Assembly (NCBI RefSeq): GCF_005869875.1
Contig: NZ_VAWG01000014.1
Location: forward strand, 1 to 64,000
Source: Paenibacillus pinistramenti
GTDB taxonomy: Bacteria; Bacillota; Bacilli; Paenibacillales; Paenibacillaceae
DNA length: 64,000 bases
Direction: 5' to 3'
Part shown: in pieces, positions 34,727 through 43,809 of the stretch
Layout of the letters: each line of letters starts with the position of its first letter
Position numbering within the stretch: the stretch's first letter is position 1
The notes under the pieces: model-generated
What the model saw: only the letters and a program-made list of their open reading frames with translations
Told to the model about the DNA's origin: nothing
Database searches by the model: none
Program-made: the position numbers and the translations under genes

Positions 34727-35905
34727 TTGATCATCAACAAACTGAAGAAAATGGACTGGGCGATCGTAGCCATTCTCGCGCTGTTTATGGTGCTGAGCGT
34801 GATTCTGATTCACAGCGGGATCGCGGGCTGGAAGGATTTTAAAGGCGCCGATAAGAGAATGGCGATTTATTATATCCCCGGCTTTATCGCCTTTTTTGGC
34901 ATGGCTCTGCTGGATTATAAAATCCTGGTCAAATATTACTTATACATTCTGGGTCTCGGACTGCTGCTGCTCCTGCTCGTTATCTTTATCGGGGGCAGCA
35001 TTAACGGGGCGCAGGGCTGGCTGAAGATTCCCGGCGGACTCAGCCTGCAGCCGGCCGAGCTGTTCAAGCTCGTGCTGATCATCACCTTGACGGCACTGCT
35101 CGTTAAGAGGCACAAGGCCAAATTATCGTTCTGGAAAAATGTCGTGCCGCTGTCGCTGGTAACGATGGTGCCGTTCGGGCTCGTTATGGCCCAGAACGAC
35201 ATCGGCAACGGGCTCAGCTATCTGGTCATTCTGCTCGGCCTGCTTTGGATCGGGAATCTGAAGTATTCCCATACTCTGATCATTCTGGTCGTATTTGCGG
35301 CAGCGATTGTGGTCGGCATCAAATCGTATATTTCTTTTCACGATCAGATCCAAGCTTCCCTGGCCGGCACCAGCAAAGAGCACTGGCTGGACCGGATCGA
35401 TCCCTGGCTGCTGCCGGACATAGCCAGCAAGGATGCTTCTTACCACACGCATAACGCCAAGATTGCGATTGCTTCGGGCGGCATGTTCGGCAAAGGCTAC
35501 ATGAAGGGCGACTTTGTGCAGAGCAGCCGCGTTCCCTATACGTATTCTGACTCGATCTTTGTTGTGGTGGCGGAGGAGTTCGGATTCGTCGGCTGCTCGG
35601 TACTGCTGCTTCTCTACTTCATTATGATCCACCGGATGATCCTCATTTCCCTGGAGGCGAAGGAGAGGAGCGGGCCTTATCTCATTGTAGGCGTCGTAGC
35701 CATGCTGCTGTACCAGATCTTCGAGAACATCGGCATGTTCATCGGCATTATGCCGCTGACCGGGATTACGCTGCCGTTCATCAGTTACGGGGGAACCTCG
35801 CTCTTAATCAATATGGCGAGCATGGGGGTTGTCATGAGCGTACGACTCCACGGGCATGAGAAGGAAGATACGATCGTGCAGAGCGGCGGAGCTTCATCTA
35901 AATAG
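34727..35905 (+). CDS. FtsW/RodA/SpoVE-family peptidoglycan polymerase, RodA-like
   Basis: Polytopic SEDS glycosyltransferase of 392 aa that polymerises lipid II with a cognate class B penicillin-binding protein. About ten helices are visible. SEDS hallmarks are QPAELFKLVLI, the large extracytoplasmic loop with DRIDPWLLPD and the C-terminal PLTGITLPFISYGGTSL. The N-terminus (KKMDWAIVAILALFMVLSVILI) is close to RodA. No PBP gene is adjacent. TTG 34727 follows GGGGGG by nine bases. Confidence 0.87.
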   Translation: MIINKLKKMDWAIVAILALFMVLSVILIHSGIAGWKDFKGADKRMAIYYIPGFIAFFGMALLDYKILVKYYLYILGLGLLLLLLVIFIGGSINGAQGWLKIPGGLSLQPAELFKLVLIITLTALLVKRHKAKLSFWKNVVPLSLVTMVPFGLVMAQNDIGNGLSYLVILLGLLWIGNLKYSHTLIILVVFAAAIVVGIKSYISFHDQIQASLAGTSKEHWLDRIDPWLLPDIASKDASYHTHNAKIAIASGGMFGKGYMKGDFVQSSRVPYTYSDSIFVVVAEEFGFVGCSVLLLLYFIMIHRMILISLEAKERSGPYLIVGVVAMLLYQIFENIGMFIGIMPLTGITLPFISYGGTSLLINMASMGVVMSVRLHGHEKEDTIVQSGGASSK

Positions 35906-35943
35906 AAGAAGAGAGATTGAATTAAGCCTTAAATGGCCTTAGG

Positions 35944-35994
35944 CCGAATGGTACTTTCAGCTGCGAAGCGGAAGGGGATCATTCGGTTTTTTTT
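35944..35994 (+). terminator. Rho-independent terminator after the RodA-like gene
   Basis: CCGAATG (35944-35950) pairs with CATTCGG (35980-35986), followed by eight T. Confidence 0.82.
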
Positions 35995-36061
35995 ATTATG
36001 GAATGAAATAGACTGAAATGGCAGAAGGCAGGAAATAGTAACCCTAAAGGAGGGACTCAAG

Positions 36062-36649
36062 TTGATGCTCAAGGTGATTTGGGAGACGCTTATTATCGCT
36101 GCAGCCGGGCTGGCCATACTCCGAATAAGCGGAAGAAAATCCATATCCCAGATGACGATTCCTCAGGTTGCTATTTTGTTGGTGGTTGGAACCGTTTTGG
36201 GCTCCGAAGTAGCAGGAAAGGGATTGTTTCATTCGATTCTGGCCTCCGCTCTGTTTCTGATGATTCTAATAATTACGGAGTGGATTGCTCTGAAATGGAA
36301 CACAGGGGAAATCCTCATGAAGGGCCGGTCGGTGGTCGTGATCCAAGACGGGCAGCTCGTTACGGCCAATATGAGCAGGCTTCGTCTGACCGCAGACGAT
36401 GTCGAGAAGCGGCTGAGGATGCTGGGGATTTCGCGGATTGAAGATGTTAAGACAGCCACGATCGAAAATAACGGGGAGCTCGGTTACGAGCTGATGCCGC
36501 AGGCGAAACCGGTCACGATGGGAGATCTGGAGAGAATCCTCAAAGAAAATTTCCAGCACATACAGGTAACGAAGCCGGCTGGTCCGGCAGTTACTATTTT
36601 TACGGAACTCAGCGGCCCGTCCAAAGAACCCCCTCCGGGGCTGCATTAA
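36062..36649 (+). CDS. DUF421 (YetF-type) membrane protein
   Basis: Membrane protein of about 195 aa: three N-terminal helices followed by a soluble C-terminal DUF421 domain with GRSVVVIQDGQLVTANMSRLRL and LGISRIEDVKTATIENNGELG. The family (YdfR, YetF, YrbG) is widespread in spore formers. Some members are linked to spore germination or stress, but the function is not defined. AAAGGAGGG lies upstream; TTG 36062 and ATG 36065 are both plausible starts. The gene is not part of the Bacillus prfA-spoIIR order and may be an insertion there. Confidence 0.83.
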   Translation: MMLKVIWETLIIAAAGLAILRISGRKSISQMTIPQVAILLVVGTVLGSEVAGKGLFHSILASALFLMILIITEWIALKWNTGEILMKGRSVVVIQDGQLVTANMSRLRLTADDVEKRLRMLGISRIEDVKTATIENNGELGYELMPQAKPVTMGDLERILKENFQHIQVTKPAGPAVTIFTELSGPSKEPPPGLH

Positions 36650-36698
36650 TCATGCTGGGGTACGCAGCAATGTGAGATGAGAGAGGAAATTGATAGGT

Positions 36699-36725
36699 TT
36701 ATAGATTCTGAAATCCGGACATACT
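36699..36725 (+). promoter_or_regulatory. Sigma-F-type promoter of spoIIR
   Basis: The -10 GGACATACT (36717-36725) fits the sigma-F consensus GGnnAnAnT at every fixed position. TTATA (36699-36703) lies 13 bases upstream, near the expected GTATA. spoIIR is known to be sigma-F dependent in B. subtilis. Confidence 0.65.
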
Positions 36726-36763
36726 GGCTGATAGAGAAGAGATTCGGCGGGGAGATGATTCGG

Positions 36764-37492
36764 ATGAATAAGGAAATGAAGCGCGGTAAAGGGAACATGA
36801 TGAAGACGGTGCTGCTCCTTGGCTTTAGCTTGATGATTCTGCTGATGTCCTGGGATAACCAGAAGACGGATGCGGCTGCTGTAAATACCGAAATTCCGTC
36901 GGAATCGATCCGGCTGCGGATTCTGGCTGATTCGGACGACCCGGGCGATCAGCTTGTCAAACGCAAGGTGCGCGATGCGGTGGTAGAGCAGATGAACGGC
37001 TGGGTTCAGGCGCTGGACAATCCGCAAAGCCTGGAGCAGGCCCGTGCAGTCATCCGGGGGCATTTGCCGGAGATCGAACAGCTGGTAGGGAATGTGCTTC
37101 AAGCGAATGGCCAGAACTATGGGTACAAAGTGGAGCTGGGCATTGTCCCGTTTCCGGCTAAGCTGTATGGCGGAGAGGTCTATCCGGCAGGCAATTATGA
37201 AGCGCTCCGCATTACGCTCGGTTCCGGCCAGGGCCAGAACTGGTGGTGCGTATTGTTTCCGCCCCTTTGCTTCATTGACGGCGGCAGCGGCGACGCATTG
37301 GCGAAGAGCAGCGAGGTTCAGACCGCTTCGGCAGCCTCGGCCAGCAAGGAGGTTAAGACTGCGAAGGCAGACGCCGGAGACAGCACAGCCGCTCAAACGG
37401 AAGCCGGCAAAGCGCAGCCCCCTGAGGTGCATTTCTTCCTGTGGGATCTGCTGAAAGAGTTCTGGGGCTGGGTAACCGGGATTTTTGCTTAA
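36764..37492 (+). CDS. spoIIR: Stage II sporulation protein R
   Basis: Signalling protein made in the forespore and exported to the intermembrane space, where it triggers SpoIIGA to process pro-sigma-E. A signal-anchor (VLLLGFSLMILLMSW) is followed by family motifs SIRLRILADSDDPGDQ, VKRKVRDAV, PAGNYEALRITLGSGQGQNW and WCVLFPPLCF. A Lys/Ala-rich linker (about 185-220) precedes a hydrophobic C-terminal helix, FLWDLLKEFWGWVTGIF. ATG 36764 has GGGGAG nine bases upstream; several other in-frame ATGs lie nearby. The product is 242 aa, a normal length. Confidence 0.93.
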   Translation: MNKEMKRGKGNMMKTVLLLGFSLMILLMSWDNQKTDAAAVNTEIPSESIRLRILADSDDPGDQLVKRKVRDAVVEQMNGWVQALDNPQSLEQARAVIRGHLPEIEQLVGNVLQANGQNYGYKVELGIVPFPAKLYGGEVYPAGNYEALRITLGSGQGQNWWCVLFPPLCFIDGGSGDALAKSSEVQTASAASASKEVKTAKADAGDSTAAQTEAGKAQPPEVHFFLWDLLKEFWGWVTGIFA

Positions 37493-37803
37493 ACCATAGG
37501 TTGAGAACTTAGATGTGCAGGATTAACGATTTGTTGGGCGCAACTTGTGCAAATAGGGTTATAATAATAAGATGAATCAGAACTTATATTCTTCCTAAAC
37601 TTATAATTGAAAATACGATCTACTAATGTTCAATATCCATTTGCTTCTATTCTGATATCACACCAGGGCTGCTCCGATCCGGGGCAGCTGTTTTGGCGCA
37701 GATTTACGAAAATTGCGGCGACGGATTACAATAGAGGACAACCTGTCTGACTGCATACGCCGAAAGACAAAACTATAGACTAATATAGAAAGAAGATTCA
37801 GCC
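37493..37803 (+). other. spoIIR-ywlC gap with a terminator; no gene seen
   Basis: 311 bases, mostly AT-rich, with GTTATAATAATAAG around 37558. GCTGCTCCG (37668-37676) pairs with CGGGGCAGC (37680-37688) and is followed by TGTTTT, a moderate terminator for spoIIR. The remainder is the promoter region of ywlC. Confidence 0.6.
37668..37694 (+). terminator. Probable terminator after spoIIR
   Basis: Nine-base stem with one G-T pair, a loop of three bases and a short T run. Confidence 0.6.
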
Positions 37804-39012
37804 ATGATTAATGATCCTATGATTAATGGTCCGGAAAAACAACACGCTGTTCCTGCGGAAATGAAAGCGAAAGTGAAAACGGAAGAGAAAATAGACAAAG
37901 CCAACGGAGAAGCCCAGCGGGTAGAATTAGCGTCGCCCAAACGCACTCAATATTGGGATGTGCGGGGCGGCCTGGATGAGGCGGAGGCCGTTACGGCCAT
38001 CGCCGAGGCGGCGCAGGTGCTGGCCTCCGGTGGTACGGTTGCCTTTCCGACAGAGACCGTCTACGGACTTGGCGCCGATGCCCGGTCCACGGAAGCGGTG
38101 GAACAAATCTTTGCGGCGAAAGGCCGCCCGTCCGACAATCCGCTGATCGTGCATATTGCGGGTGAAAGCCAGCTCGCGGAGCTGGTGACGGACGTGCCCG
38201 AGACAGCCAGAAAGCTGATGGCCGCCTTCTGGCCCGGGCCGCTGACGATCGTGCTGCCCGTGCGGGAGGGCGCCGTCAGCCCGAAGGTGACGGCGGGGCT
38301 GTCCACCGTGGGCGTGCGGATGCCCGCCCACGACACTGCGCTGCGGCTCATCGCCGCAGCAGGCTGCCCGGTGGCGGCGCCAAGCGCCAACCGGTCAGGG
38401 CGCCCGAGCCCCACGGCGGCAAGCCACGTGGGCGAGGACCTCGCCGGCGCGATCGACGGCATCGTTGACGGCGGGCCCACCGGGGTGGGCCTGGAGTCAA
38501 CGGTGGTCGAATGCGGCGCCGGCGGCGAAGTGACCGTGCTCCGCCCAGGCGGGATTACGGCAGAGGCGCTCGCCGCCGTGGCGGCGAGCGTTGCACTCGA
38601 CCCCGCCCTGCGAAGCGGCGGGGAAGCCCATGTCCCGGCGCAGCCGCGCTCGCCGGGCATGAAGTACACGCACTACGCCCCGAAAGGGCGGCTGTGCGTG
38701 GTCAAGGGCGCCGCGGCCGAGGTCGCGGCCCGCATCCAGGCGGAGCTGGATGCTGCCGCTGCGCGCGGCGAACGAACCGGGGTGCTCGCGTTTGACGAGC
38801 ACCTGCAGCTGTACCGGGCTGACGCGGTACAGTCGCTCGGCAGCCTCGCGGAGCCTGCCGAAGCGGCGCAGCGGCTGTATGCCGCGCTGCGCCGTTTCGA
38901 CGAGGAGCGCATCGGCTTTATGGCCGCCGAAGCCTGCCCGGAAGAAGGGCTCGGCGCCGCCGTGATGAACCGCCTGCTTAAGGCGGCGGGCAACGAGGTT
39001 ATATACGTGTAG
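37804..39012 (+). CDS. ywlC: L-threonylcarbamoyladenylate synthase (Sua5 type)
   Basis: Makes threonylcarbamoyl-AMP from Thr, bicarbonate and ATP for the t6A37 modification of ANN-decoding tRNAs. The YrdC domain (about 60-250) has GGTVAFPTETVYGLGADA, KGRPSDNPLIVHI and SANRSGRPSPT. A linker with SPGMKYTHYAP and the C-terminal Sua5 domain complete the long form of 402 aa. The first 55 residues are a Lys/Glu-rich extension absent from most homologues. The last two thirds of the gene are strikingly GC-rich compared with its first third. The position before mntP matches B. subtilis ywlC. Confidence 0.93.
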   Translation: MINDPMINGPEKQHAVPAEMKAKVKTEEKIDKANGEAQRVELASPKRTQYWDVRGGLDEAEAVTAIAEAAQVLASGGTVAFPTETVYGLGADARSTEAVEQIFAAKGRPSDNPLIVHIAGESQLAELVTDVPETARKLMAAFWPGPLTIVLPVREGAVSPKVTAGLSTVGVRMPAHDTALRLIAAAGCPVAAPSANRSGRPSPTAASHVGEDLAGAIDGIVDGGPTGVGLESTVVECGAGGEVTVLRPGGITAEALAAVAASVALDPALRSGGEAHVPAQPRSPGMKYTHYAPKGRLCVVKGAAAEVAARIQAELDAAAARGERTGVLAFDEHLQLYRADAVQSLGSLAEPAEAAQRLYAALRRFDEERIGFMAAEACPEEGLGAAVMNRLLKAAGNEVIYV

Positions 39013-39151
39013 GCATCCGCTGAGCATCTGCTAAGGATGCCGGACGATTTTTATACAAGAAAAATGCAGGCAAGAGAAGGCTCCCGCCGTCTGCTGCATG
39101 AAGCAGCCGCTCAGAGCGGGCTTCCTTGCTGCCAAGGCTGGGGGGCGGCTT

Positions 39152-40000
39152 ATGATCAGAATTGGACTCGGCGGGTGGGGAGATCATGATGTGCTGTATC
39201 CTCCAAAGACGCCTGCCGCTCAGAAGCTTTCCGTATATGCCCGGCACTTTCCGGCCGTGGAGGTAGACAGCTCTTTCTATGCTGTGTTGGGGCAGGCCAC
39301 CTACCAGCGCTGGATAGATCAGACGCCGGATTCTTTCACATTTATTCTTAAAGCCTATCAGGGAATGACCGGACATACGCGCGGGGAAATTCCTTTCTCC
39401 AGTGCAGGAGAAATGTTTGAGGCATACCTCCATTCCATTGCACCAATGGCCGCTTCAGGCCGGATGCAGGCGGTTCTGTTTCAGTTCCCGCCCTGGTTTG
39501 ACTGCACGCCGGATCATGTCCGGCAGCTGCGTGCGGTGAGAAAGCGGATGGAAGGGCTGCCGGCTGCCCTGGAGTTCCGCCACCGAAGCTGGTTCTCCGA
39601 GGAATACAAGGAGCGTACATTAGACTTCATGCGGGAGGAAGGCTGGATTCATATCGTGTGCGATGAGCCGCAGGCAGGAGAAGGCTCCGTTCCGACTGTG
39701 CTTGAGCCTGCTGTTCCTGAGCTTACAATCGTACGCATGCATGGCCGGAACACCTCCGCCTGGAACAAGAGCGGCGCGCCTAATTGGCGGGAGGTGCGTT
39801 ATTTATACGATTACAGCAGGGAAGAGCTGGCCGGCTGGGTAACGAATCTCGAAATGCTGCAGGATAAGGGCGCCCGCAACATTAGTATGATCTTTAATAA
39901 TAACTCGGGCGGCCATGCCGCGCCGAATGCAAGATTGATGATGGACCTGCTGGGACAGAAGGCGGCAGAGCTGCCGCCGGAGCAGATCGATTTGTTCTAG
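39152..40000 (+). CDS. DUF72 family protein (YunF-like)
   Basis: 282-aa soluble protein of the DUF72 TIM-barrel-like family, found in bacteria and archaea without a proven activity. Family stretches include IGLGGWGDHDVLYPP, FPAVEVDSSFY, LEFRHRSWF, IVRMHGRN and the terminal FNNNSGGHAAPNA. ATG 39152 is preceded by a G-rich site at 39140-39147. The frame is open from 39098. It lies between ywlC and mntP, where Bacillus has nothing, and its link to that cluster is unknown. Confidence 0.83.
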   Translation: MIRIGLGGWGDHDVLYPPKTPAAQKLSVYARHFPAVEVDSSFYAVLGQATYQRWIDQTPDSFTFILKAYQGMTGHTRGEIPFSSAGEMFEAYLHSIAPMAASGRMQAVLFQFPPWFDCTPDHVRQLRAVRKRMEGLPAALEFRHRSWFSEEYKERTLDFMREEGWIHIVCDEPQAGEGSVPTVLEPAVPELTIVRMHGRNTSAWNKSGAPNWREVRYLYDYSREELAGWVTNLEMLQDKGARNISMIFNNNSGGHAAPNARLMMDLLGQKAAELPPEQIDLF

Positions 40001-40096
40001 CCCGCTCTGACAGAGCAAAGACAAGCTGAAGGCATGTTCGCCGTCTTGTCCGCATAAGGTGGTACTAACCCTATTGCAGACTTGGAGGCGTGCGGC

Positions 40097-40657
40097 ATGA
40101 ATGATGCTACTGCCCAGCTCGGCCAGATCGTGACCATAATTGTGATGGCCGTGGCGCTAGGCATGGATGCGTTTTCTCTCAGTGTTGGTATCGGTATGAA
40201 AGGCGTTCGGCGTCTCGATATGGCCAGAATCAGCGGGCTGATCGGAGTCTTTCATATTTTTATGCCCCTGCTCGGCATCTTTACCGGTTTATATGTTGGA
40301 CATTTACTGGGAGCGATAGCAGGCTACGTTTCAGGTGGGCTGCTTGCGCTGCTCGGCGGACATATGGTTTGGGCTTCCTTCCGGAATGACGGGGCCAAGC
40401 CGATTGATCATACAAAGCTGCTGCGGGTTGCGCTGTTTTCGCTCAGTGTCAGTGTGGATTCCTTTTCGGTAGGGGTATCGCTGGGGATGTTTCACAGCAA
40501 CCTGCTGTTTACGGTACTGACCTTTGGCCTGTTTGGCGGACTGATGTCTTTGATTGGTCTTTGGCTGGGGAGCCGGGTCGGAAGGAGTCTGGGCGATTAC
40601 GGCGAAGCGCTTGGCGGCGCGATTCTGCTCGCGTTTGGCCTGATGTTTATCTTTTGA
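40097..40657 (+). CDS. mntP: Manganese efflux pump MntP
   Basis: Six-helix exporter of Mn2+ (DUF204), 186 aa, containing the two repeated metal-site motifs GMDAFSLSVGIGMKG and SVDSFSVGVSLGM with their conserved Asp residues. GGAGG lies eight bases before ATG 40097. The upstream gap lacks the yybP-ykoY manganese riboswitch that controls mntP in some bacteria. It corresponds to ywlD in the Bacillus ywl cluster. Confidence 0.92.
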   Translation: MNDATAQLGQIVTIIVMAVALGMDAFSLSVGIGMKGVRRLDMARISGLIGVFHIFMPLLGIFTGLYVGHLLGAIAGYVSGGLLALLGGHMVWASFRNDGAKPIDHTKLLRVALFSLSVSVDSFSVGVSLGMFHSNLLFTVLTFGLFGGLMSLIGLWLGSRVGRSLGDYGEALGGAILLAFGLMFIF

Positions 40658-40733
40658 TACAATAACCTATGAAAAAAAAGCTCAGCTCCACCCATGAATT
40701 TTAGGCTTACTACTGATAATGGGGAGGGATTCC

Positions 40734-41312
40734 ATGCGCATCTTATTTGTTTGCACAGGCAATACCTGCAGAAGCCCGATGGCAGAGGGCATGTTCAGAC
40801 AGATGGCGGGCGAAGCCGGCATACCGGTGGAGGTGAAATCCGCGGGAGTCGCGGCAATCCCCGGATCGGCCATTTCGAAGCATGCCGAGGCGGTGCTGCT
40901 CAGCCGCCAGATTTCCGGTCGTATGACCTCCACGCCGCTTAATAATGAATTGGCGGAATGGGCGGACCTGATTCTGACGCTGACGCAGGGGCATAAACGC
41001 CAGGTCCTTTACGCTTTCCCTGAGGCAGCTTCCAAAACCTTTGTGCTTAAAGAATATGCTGATGACGAGGACGGCACTCAAGGCAGCCGGCAGGAGCTTG
41101 ATGCGCTGCTGGCAGAGAAAGCGCTGCAGACCGCGCTCGGCGGCCAGGTCACAGACGAGGACCGCAGGCGGATCATGCAGCTGCAGCGGCAGATGCCGGT
41201 TTATGATATATCCGACCCCTTTGGCGGCAGCCGGGCGGACTATGAGGAGACGGCGGCTGAGATCCACGAAGCGCTGGTCAGGTTGATCCGGAAGCTGAAA
41301 GCTGAAGGCTGA
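40734..41312 (+). CDS. ywlE: Low-molecular-weight protein arginine phosphatase
   Basis: Removes phosphate from phospho-arginine on proteins marked by McsB, countering ClpCP targeting. The P-loop is Cys7-Thr-Gly-Asn-Thr11-Cys-Arg13. Thr11, in place of the usual Ile of tyrosine phosphatases, is the residue known to give arginine specificity in B. subtilis YwlE, and the numbering is identical. The acid loop DPFGGS is near the C-terminus. Length is 192 aa, longer than YwlE (150) through an insert around 110-145. GGGGAGGG precedes ATG 40734. Confidence 0.93.
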   Translation: MRILFVCTGNTCRSPMAEGMFRQMAGEAGIPVEVKSAGVAAIPGSAISKHAEAVLLSRQISGRMTSTPLNNELAEWADLILTLTQGHKRQVLYAFPEAASKTFVLKEYADDEDGTQGSRQELDALLAEKALQTALGGQVTDEDRRRIMQLQRQMPVYDISDPFGGSRADYEETAAEIHEALVRLIRKLKAEG

Positions 41313-41354
41313 AGCCACAGGGCGGCTAAAATCCTGATTTTTAATGATTTAAAG

Positions 41355-41383
41355 TTGCAATTCCGTTCCGGATACTATATGCT
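41355..41383 (+). promoter_or_regulatory. Promoter of the ZTP riboswitch transcript
   Basis: -35 TTGCAA (41355-41360) and -10 TATGCT (41378-41383) with a 17-base spacer. The transcript would start about ten bases before the aptamer. Confidence 0.55.
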
Positions 41384-41399
41384 AAAGGCAACAAGAGCA

Positions 41400-41475
41400 G
41401 TTCCGGTGTAACTGGCGACAGATGTGGACGAAACCACGGTGGAGCATCGGAATATACGGCCGGTCGCCTGGGCAA
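41400..41475 (+). ncRNA. ZTP (pfl) riboswitch aptamer
   Basis: Senses ZMP/ZTP, the alarmone of 10-formyl-tetrahydrofolate shortage. The conserved core is present: CCGG-TGTAACTGGCGA (41403-41418), the TGTGG/CCACG hairpin (41423-41427 and 41434-41438), GGTGGAGC (41438-41445) and GGCCGGTCGCCTGGGCA (41458-41474). Pairings CCGG/CCGG and GGCGA/TCGCC close it. A terminator follows at once and the next genes are ywlG and glyA. glyA is a one-carbon folate enzyme and a known target class. When ligand binds, read-through should rise. Confidence 0.9.
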
Positions 41476-41515
41476 AGAGCATGACGCACATACGTGTGCG
41501 TTCTGCTCTTTTTTT
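41475..41515 (+). terminator. Riboswitch-controlled terminator
   Basis: AAGAGCA (41475-41481) pairs with TGCTCTT (41504-41510), with an inner ACGCACA/TGTGCGT stem and a run of seven T. The sequence AAGAGCAG at 41393-41400, just before the aptamer, is exactly complementary to CTGCTCTT (41503-41510) and could compete for it. Confidence 0.88.
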
Positions 41516-41654
41516 CATTTTTAACGACCCCTAAGACCTGTCGAATCCACTGTGTCATGGAAGTTGATCCGTTCCCATTATATAATGATGGCAAGAAGGG
41601 CTCTTATCTTGAGCGATCACACGGCTGAATGAGCCGGACACAGGAGGAATTGAT

Positions 41655-42242
41655 GTGGATCAGTCTTTGCAGCCGGGAGAGCTGGCTGATCAGGCGGCGG
41701 AAGTGATGCTTGAGCTTGCCGATACAGCCAAGCTGGGTCCAGGCAAAGTAGTCGTGATCGGGACCAGCACCAGTGAAATTGCCGGGCAGAGAATCGGAAC
41801 GGCCGGTGCACAGCAGATTGCGGCAGAGCTGTACGAAGGTTTTGAGCGGGTCCGTGCCAAATACGGATTCGAGCTTGCTTTTCAATGCTGCGAGCATTTG
41901 AACCGGGCGCTCGTTGTGGAGCGTGCCGTACTGGAACGGCTCGGTCTGACGGAAGTGAGCGCAGTGCCGGTTCGTACGGCAGGAGGGGCAATGGCGGCGG
42001 AGGCCTATCTGCGTTATTCCGAGCCCTGCCTGGCGGAGAGCATTGAAGCTCATGCCGGTATAGACATCGGCGAGACGCTCATCGGTATGCACCTCAAGCG
42101 GGTAGCGGTGCCGCTCCGTTTGGGCCGGCGTTTTGTCGGACAGGCGCGGGTAAATGCCGCAATGACCCGTCCGAAGCTGATCGGCGGTGAACGCGCCGTT
42201 TACCGGGTGCAGCAGCAGGAAGGCGGGAAGCTCTGCGACTGA
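41655..42242 (+). CDS. ywlG: YwlG, DUF436/TIGR01440 family protein
   Basis: 195-aa soluble protein conserved in Firmicutes beside glyA and upp; function unknown. Characteristic stretches are VVVIGTSTSEIAGQRIGTAG, FQCCEHLNRALVVER and GIDIGETLIGMHLKRVAVP. AGGAGG lies seven bases before GTG 41655. A TATAAT at 41581-41586 could give a second, riboswitch-independent transcript. Probably co-transcribed with glyA 90 bases downstream, hence under the ZTP riboswitch. Confidence 0.88.
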   Translation: MDQSLQPGELADQAAEVMLELADTAKLGPGKVVVIGTSTSEIAGQRIGTAGAQQIAAELYEGFERVRAKYGFELAFQCCEHLNRALVVERAVLERLGLTEVSAVPVRTAGGAMAAEAYLRYSEPCLAESIEAHAGIDIGETLIGMHLKRVAVPLRLGRRFVGQARVNAAMTRPKLIGGERAVYRVQQQEGGKLCD

Positions 42243-42333
42243 GCAGCGGGCGCGAAAGGCGCGGCCGGCCGCTGGGCTGGCATTGGGAGAAGGAAATATT
42301 AAAATTTATATAATTCTGGGAGGTTTTTAAAGA

Positions 42334-43581
42334 ATGGAGCACTTGAGAAAGCAAGACGCGGCAGTTCTGGAAGCGATGAATCTGGAGCTCAAACGCCAGC
42401 GCAACAACATTGAGCTGATTGCCTCGGAGAACATTGTCAGCGAAGCGGTCATGGAAGCTATGGGTTCCGTTCTGACCAATAAGTATGCGGAAGGCTACCC
42501 TGGCAAAAGATACTACGGCGGCTGCGAGCACGTCGACATCGTAGAGGATCTGGCACGCGACCGTGCCAAGGAATTGTTTGGCGCCGAGCACGCCAACGTT
42601 CAGCCGCATTCCGGCGCGCAGGCGAACCTTGCGGTTTATCTGGCAGCTCTGAAGCCCGGCGACACCGTGCTGGGCATGAACCTGGCGCATGGCGGCCACT
42701 TGACGCACGGCAGCCCGGTTAACGCATCCGGCCTGCTGTACAACTTTGTAGCTTACGGCGTACAGGAAGATACGTTCAAGATCGACTACGATGAAGTCCG
42801 CAAAGCAGCGTTCAAGCACCGTCCCCGCCTGATTGTTGCTGGTGCCAGCGCTTATCCGCGCACGATCGACTTTGAAGCTTTTGCTTCCATCGCTAACGAT
42901 GTCGGCGCTTTGTTCATGGTCGACATGGCGCACATCGCGGGCCTTGTTGCAGCCGGAGTTCACCCGAGTCCGGTGCCTCATGCCCATTTTGTAACGACAA
43001 CGACGCATAAGACGCTCCGCGGCCCGCGCGGCGGCATGATTCTGTGCAAGAAGCCTTGGGCGCAGGCGATCGACAAAGCGATTTTCCCCGGCATTCAGGG
43101 CGGTCCTTTGATGCACGTGATTGCATCCAAAGCAGTTGCGCTTGGTGAAGCGCTCCAGCCTTCCTTCAAGACTTATGCGGAGAATGTCGTGAAGAACGCC
43201 AAGAAGCTGGCCGAAACGCTGCTCGAGGAAGGCCTCAACCTGGTATCCGGCGGTACAGACAATCACCTGATGCTGATCGACACCCGCAATCTGAGCATTA
43301 CAGGCAAAGATGCAGAGCATGTACTGGATTCCATCGGAATCACCGTTAACAAGAATGCCATTCCGTTTGATCCGACCAGCCCGTTCGTAACAAGCGGCAT
43401 CCGGATCGGTACTCCAGCTGCTACGTCCCGCGGTATGGATGAAGAGGCTATGGTTGAAATCGGACGGATTATTGCTGCGGCGCTGAGAGCTCCTAAAGAC
43501 GAAGCCGTGCTTGCACAAGCTAAAGCGCGTGTAACGGCTTTGACGGACCGTTTTCCGCTGTATCCTGAAATGAAATATTAA
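42334..43581 (+). CDS. glyA: Serine hydroxymethyltransferase
   Basis: PLP enzyme that converts serine and tetrahydrofolate to glycine and methylene-tetrahydrofolate, the main source of one-carbon units for purines and thymidylate. 415 aa. The PLP lysine is Lys226 in [39 protein letters not shown] and the DMAHIAGL Asp that pairs with the pyridine nitrogen are all present. GGGAGG lies before the ATG. Expression probably responds to ZTP through the upstream riboswitch. Confidence 0.97.
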   Translation: MEHLRKQDAAVLEAMNLELKRQRNNIELIASENIVSEAVMEAMGSVLTNKYAEGYPGKRYYGGCEHVDIVEDLARDRAKELFGAEHANVQPHSGAQANLAVYLAALKPGDTVLGMNLAHGGHLTHGSPVNASGLLYNFVAYGVQEDTFKIDYDEVRKAAFKHRPRLIVAGASAYPRTIDFEAFASIANDVGALFMVDMAHIAGLVAAGVHPSPVPHAHFVTTTTHKTLRGPRGGMILCKKPWAQAIDKAIFPGIQGGPLMHVIASKAVALGEALQPSFKTYAENVVKNAKKLAETLLEEGLNLVSGGTDNHLMLIDTRNLSITGKDAEHVLDSIGITVNKNAIPFDPTSPFVTSGIRIGTPAATSRGMDEEAMVEIGRIIAAALRAPKDEAVLAQAKARVTALTDRFPLYPEMKY

Positions 43582-43601
43582 TTAGATTATATAAAGACAG
43601 C

Positions 43602-43632
43602 AAAGCGGTCATCCTGTGGATGGCCGCTTTAC
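43602..43632 (+). terminator. Probable terminator after glyA
   Basis: AAAGCGGTCATCC pairs with GGATGGCCGCTTT around a TGT loop. The trailing T tract is short. Confidence 0.7.
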
Positions 43633-43809
43633 ATATAACAGCCTATCTAATAGCCTTTTTCCCCTGTCCTAAGCCCTCTTTCTCACAACCGGACAGCAGT
43701 AGGTGAAAACGTCCTGGTCAAGTGATATAATGGACAAGATTTACGGACAAGAAATGAAGGAAATATTACCGTGAGAAGTTAATAATGGCATTGTACGGAG
43801 GGAAAATTA

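Noticed and set aside
40001-40096. yybP-ykoY manganese riboswitch before mntP
   Set aside because: The gap is too short and lacks the conserved core sequences.
42094-43518. Minus-strand frame of 474 aa over ywlG/glyA
   Set aside because: Shadow of glyA, one of the most conserved genes in the window.
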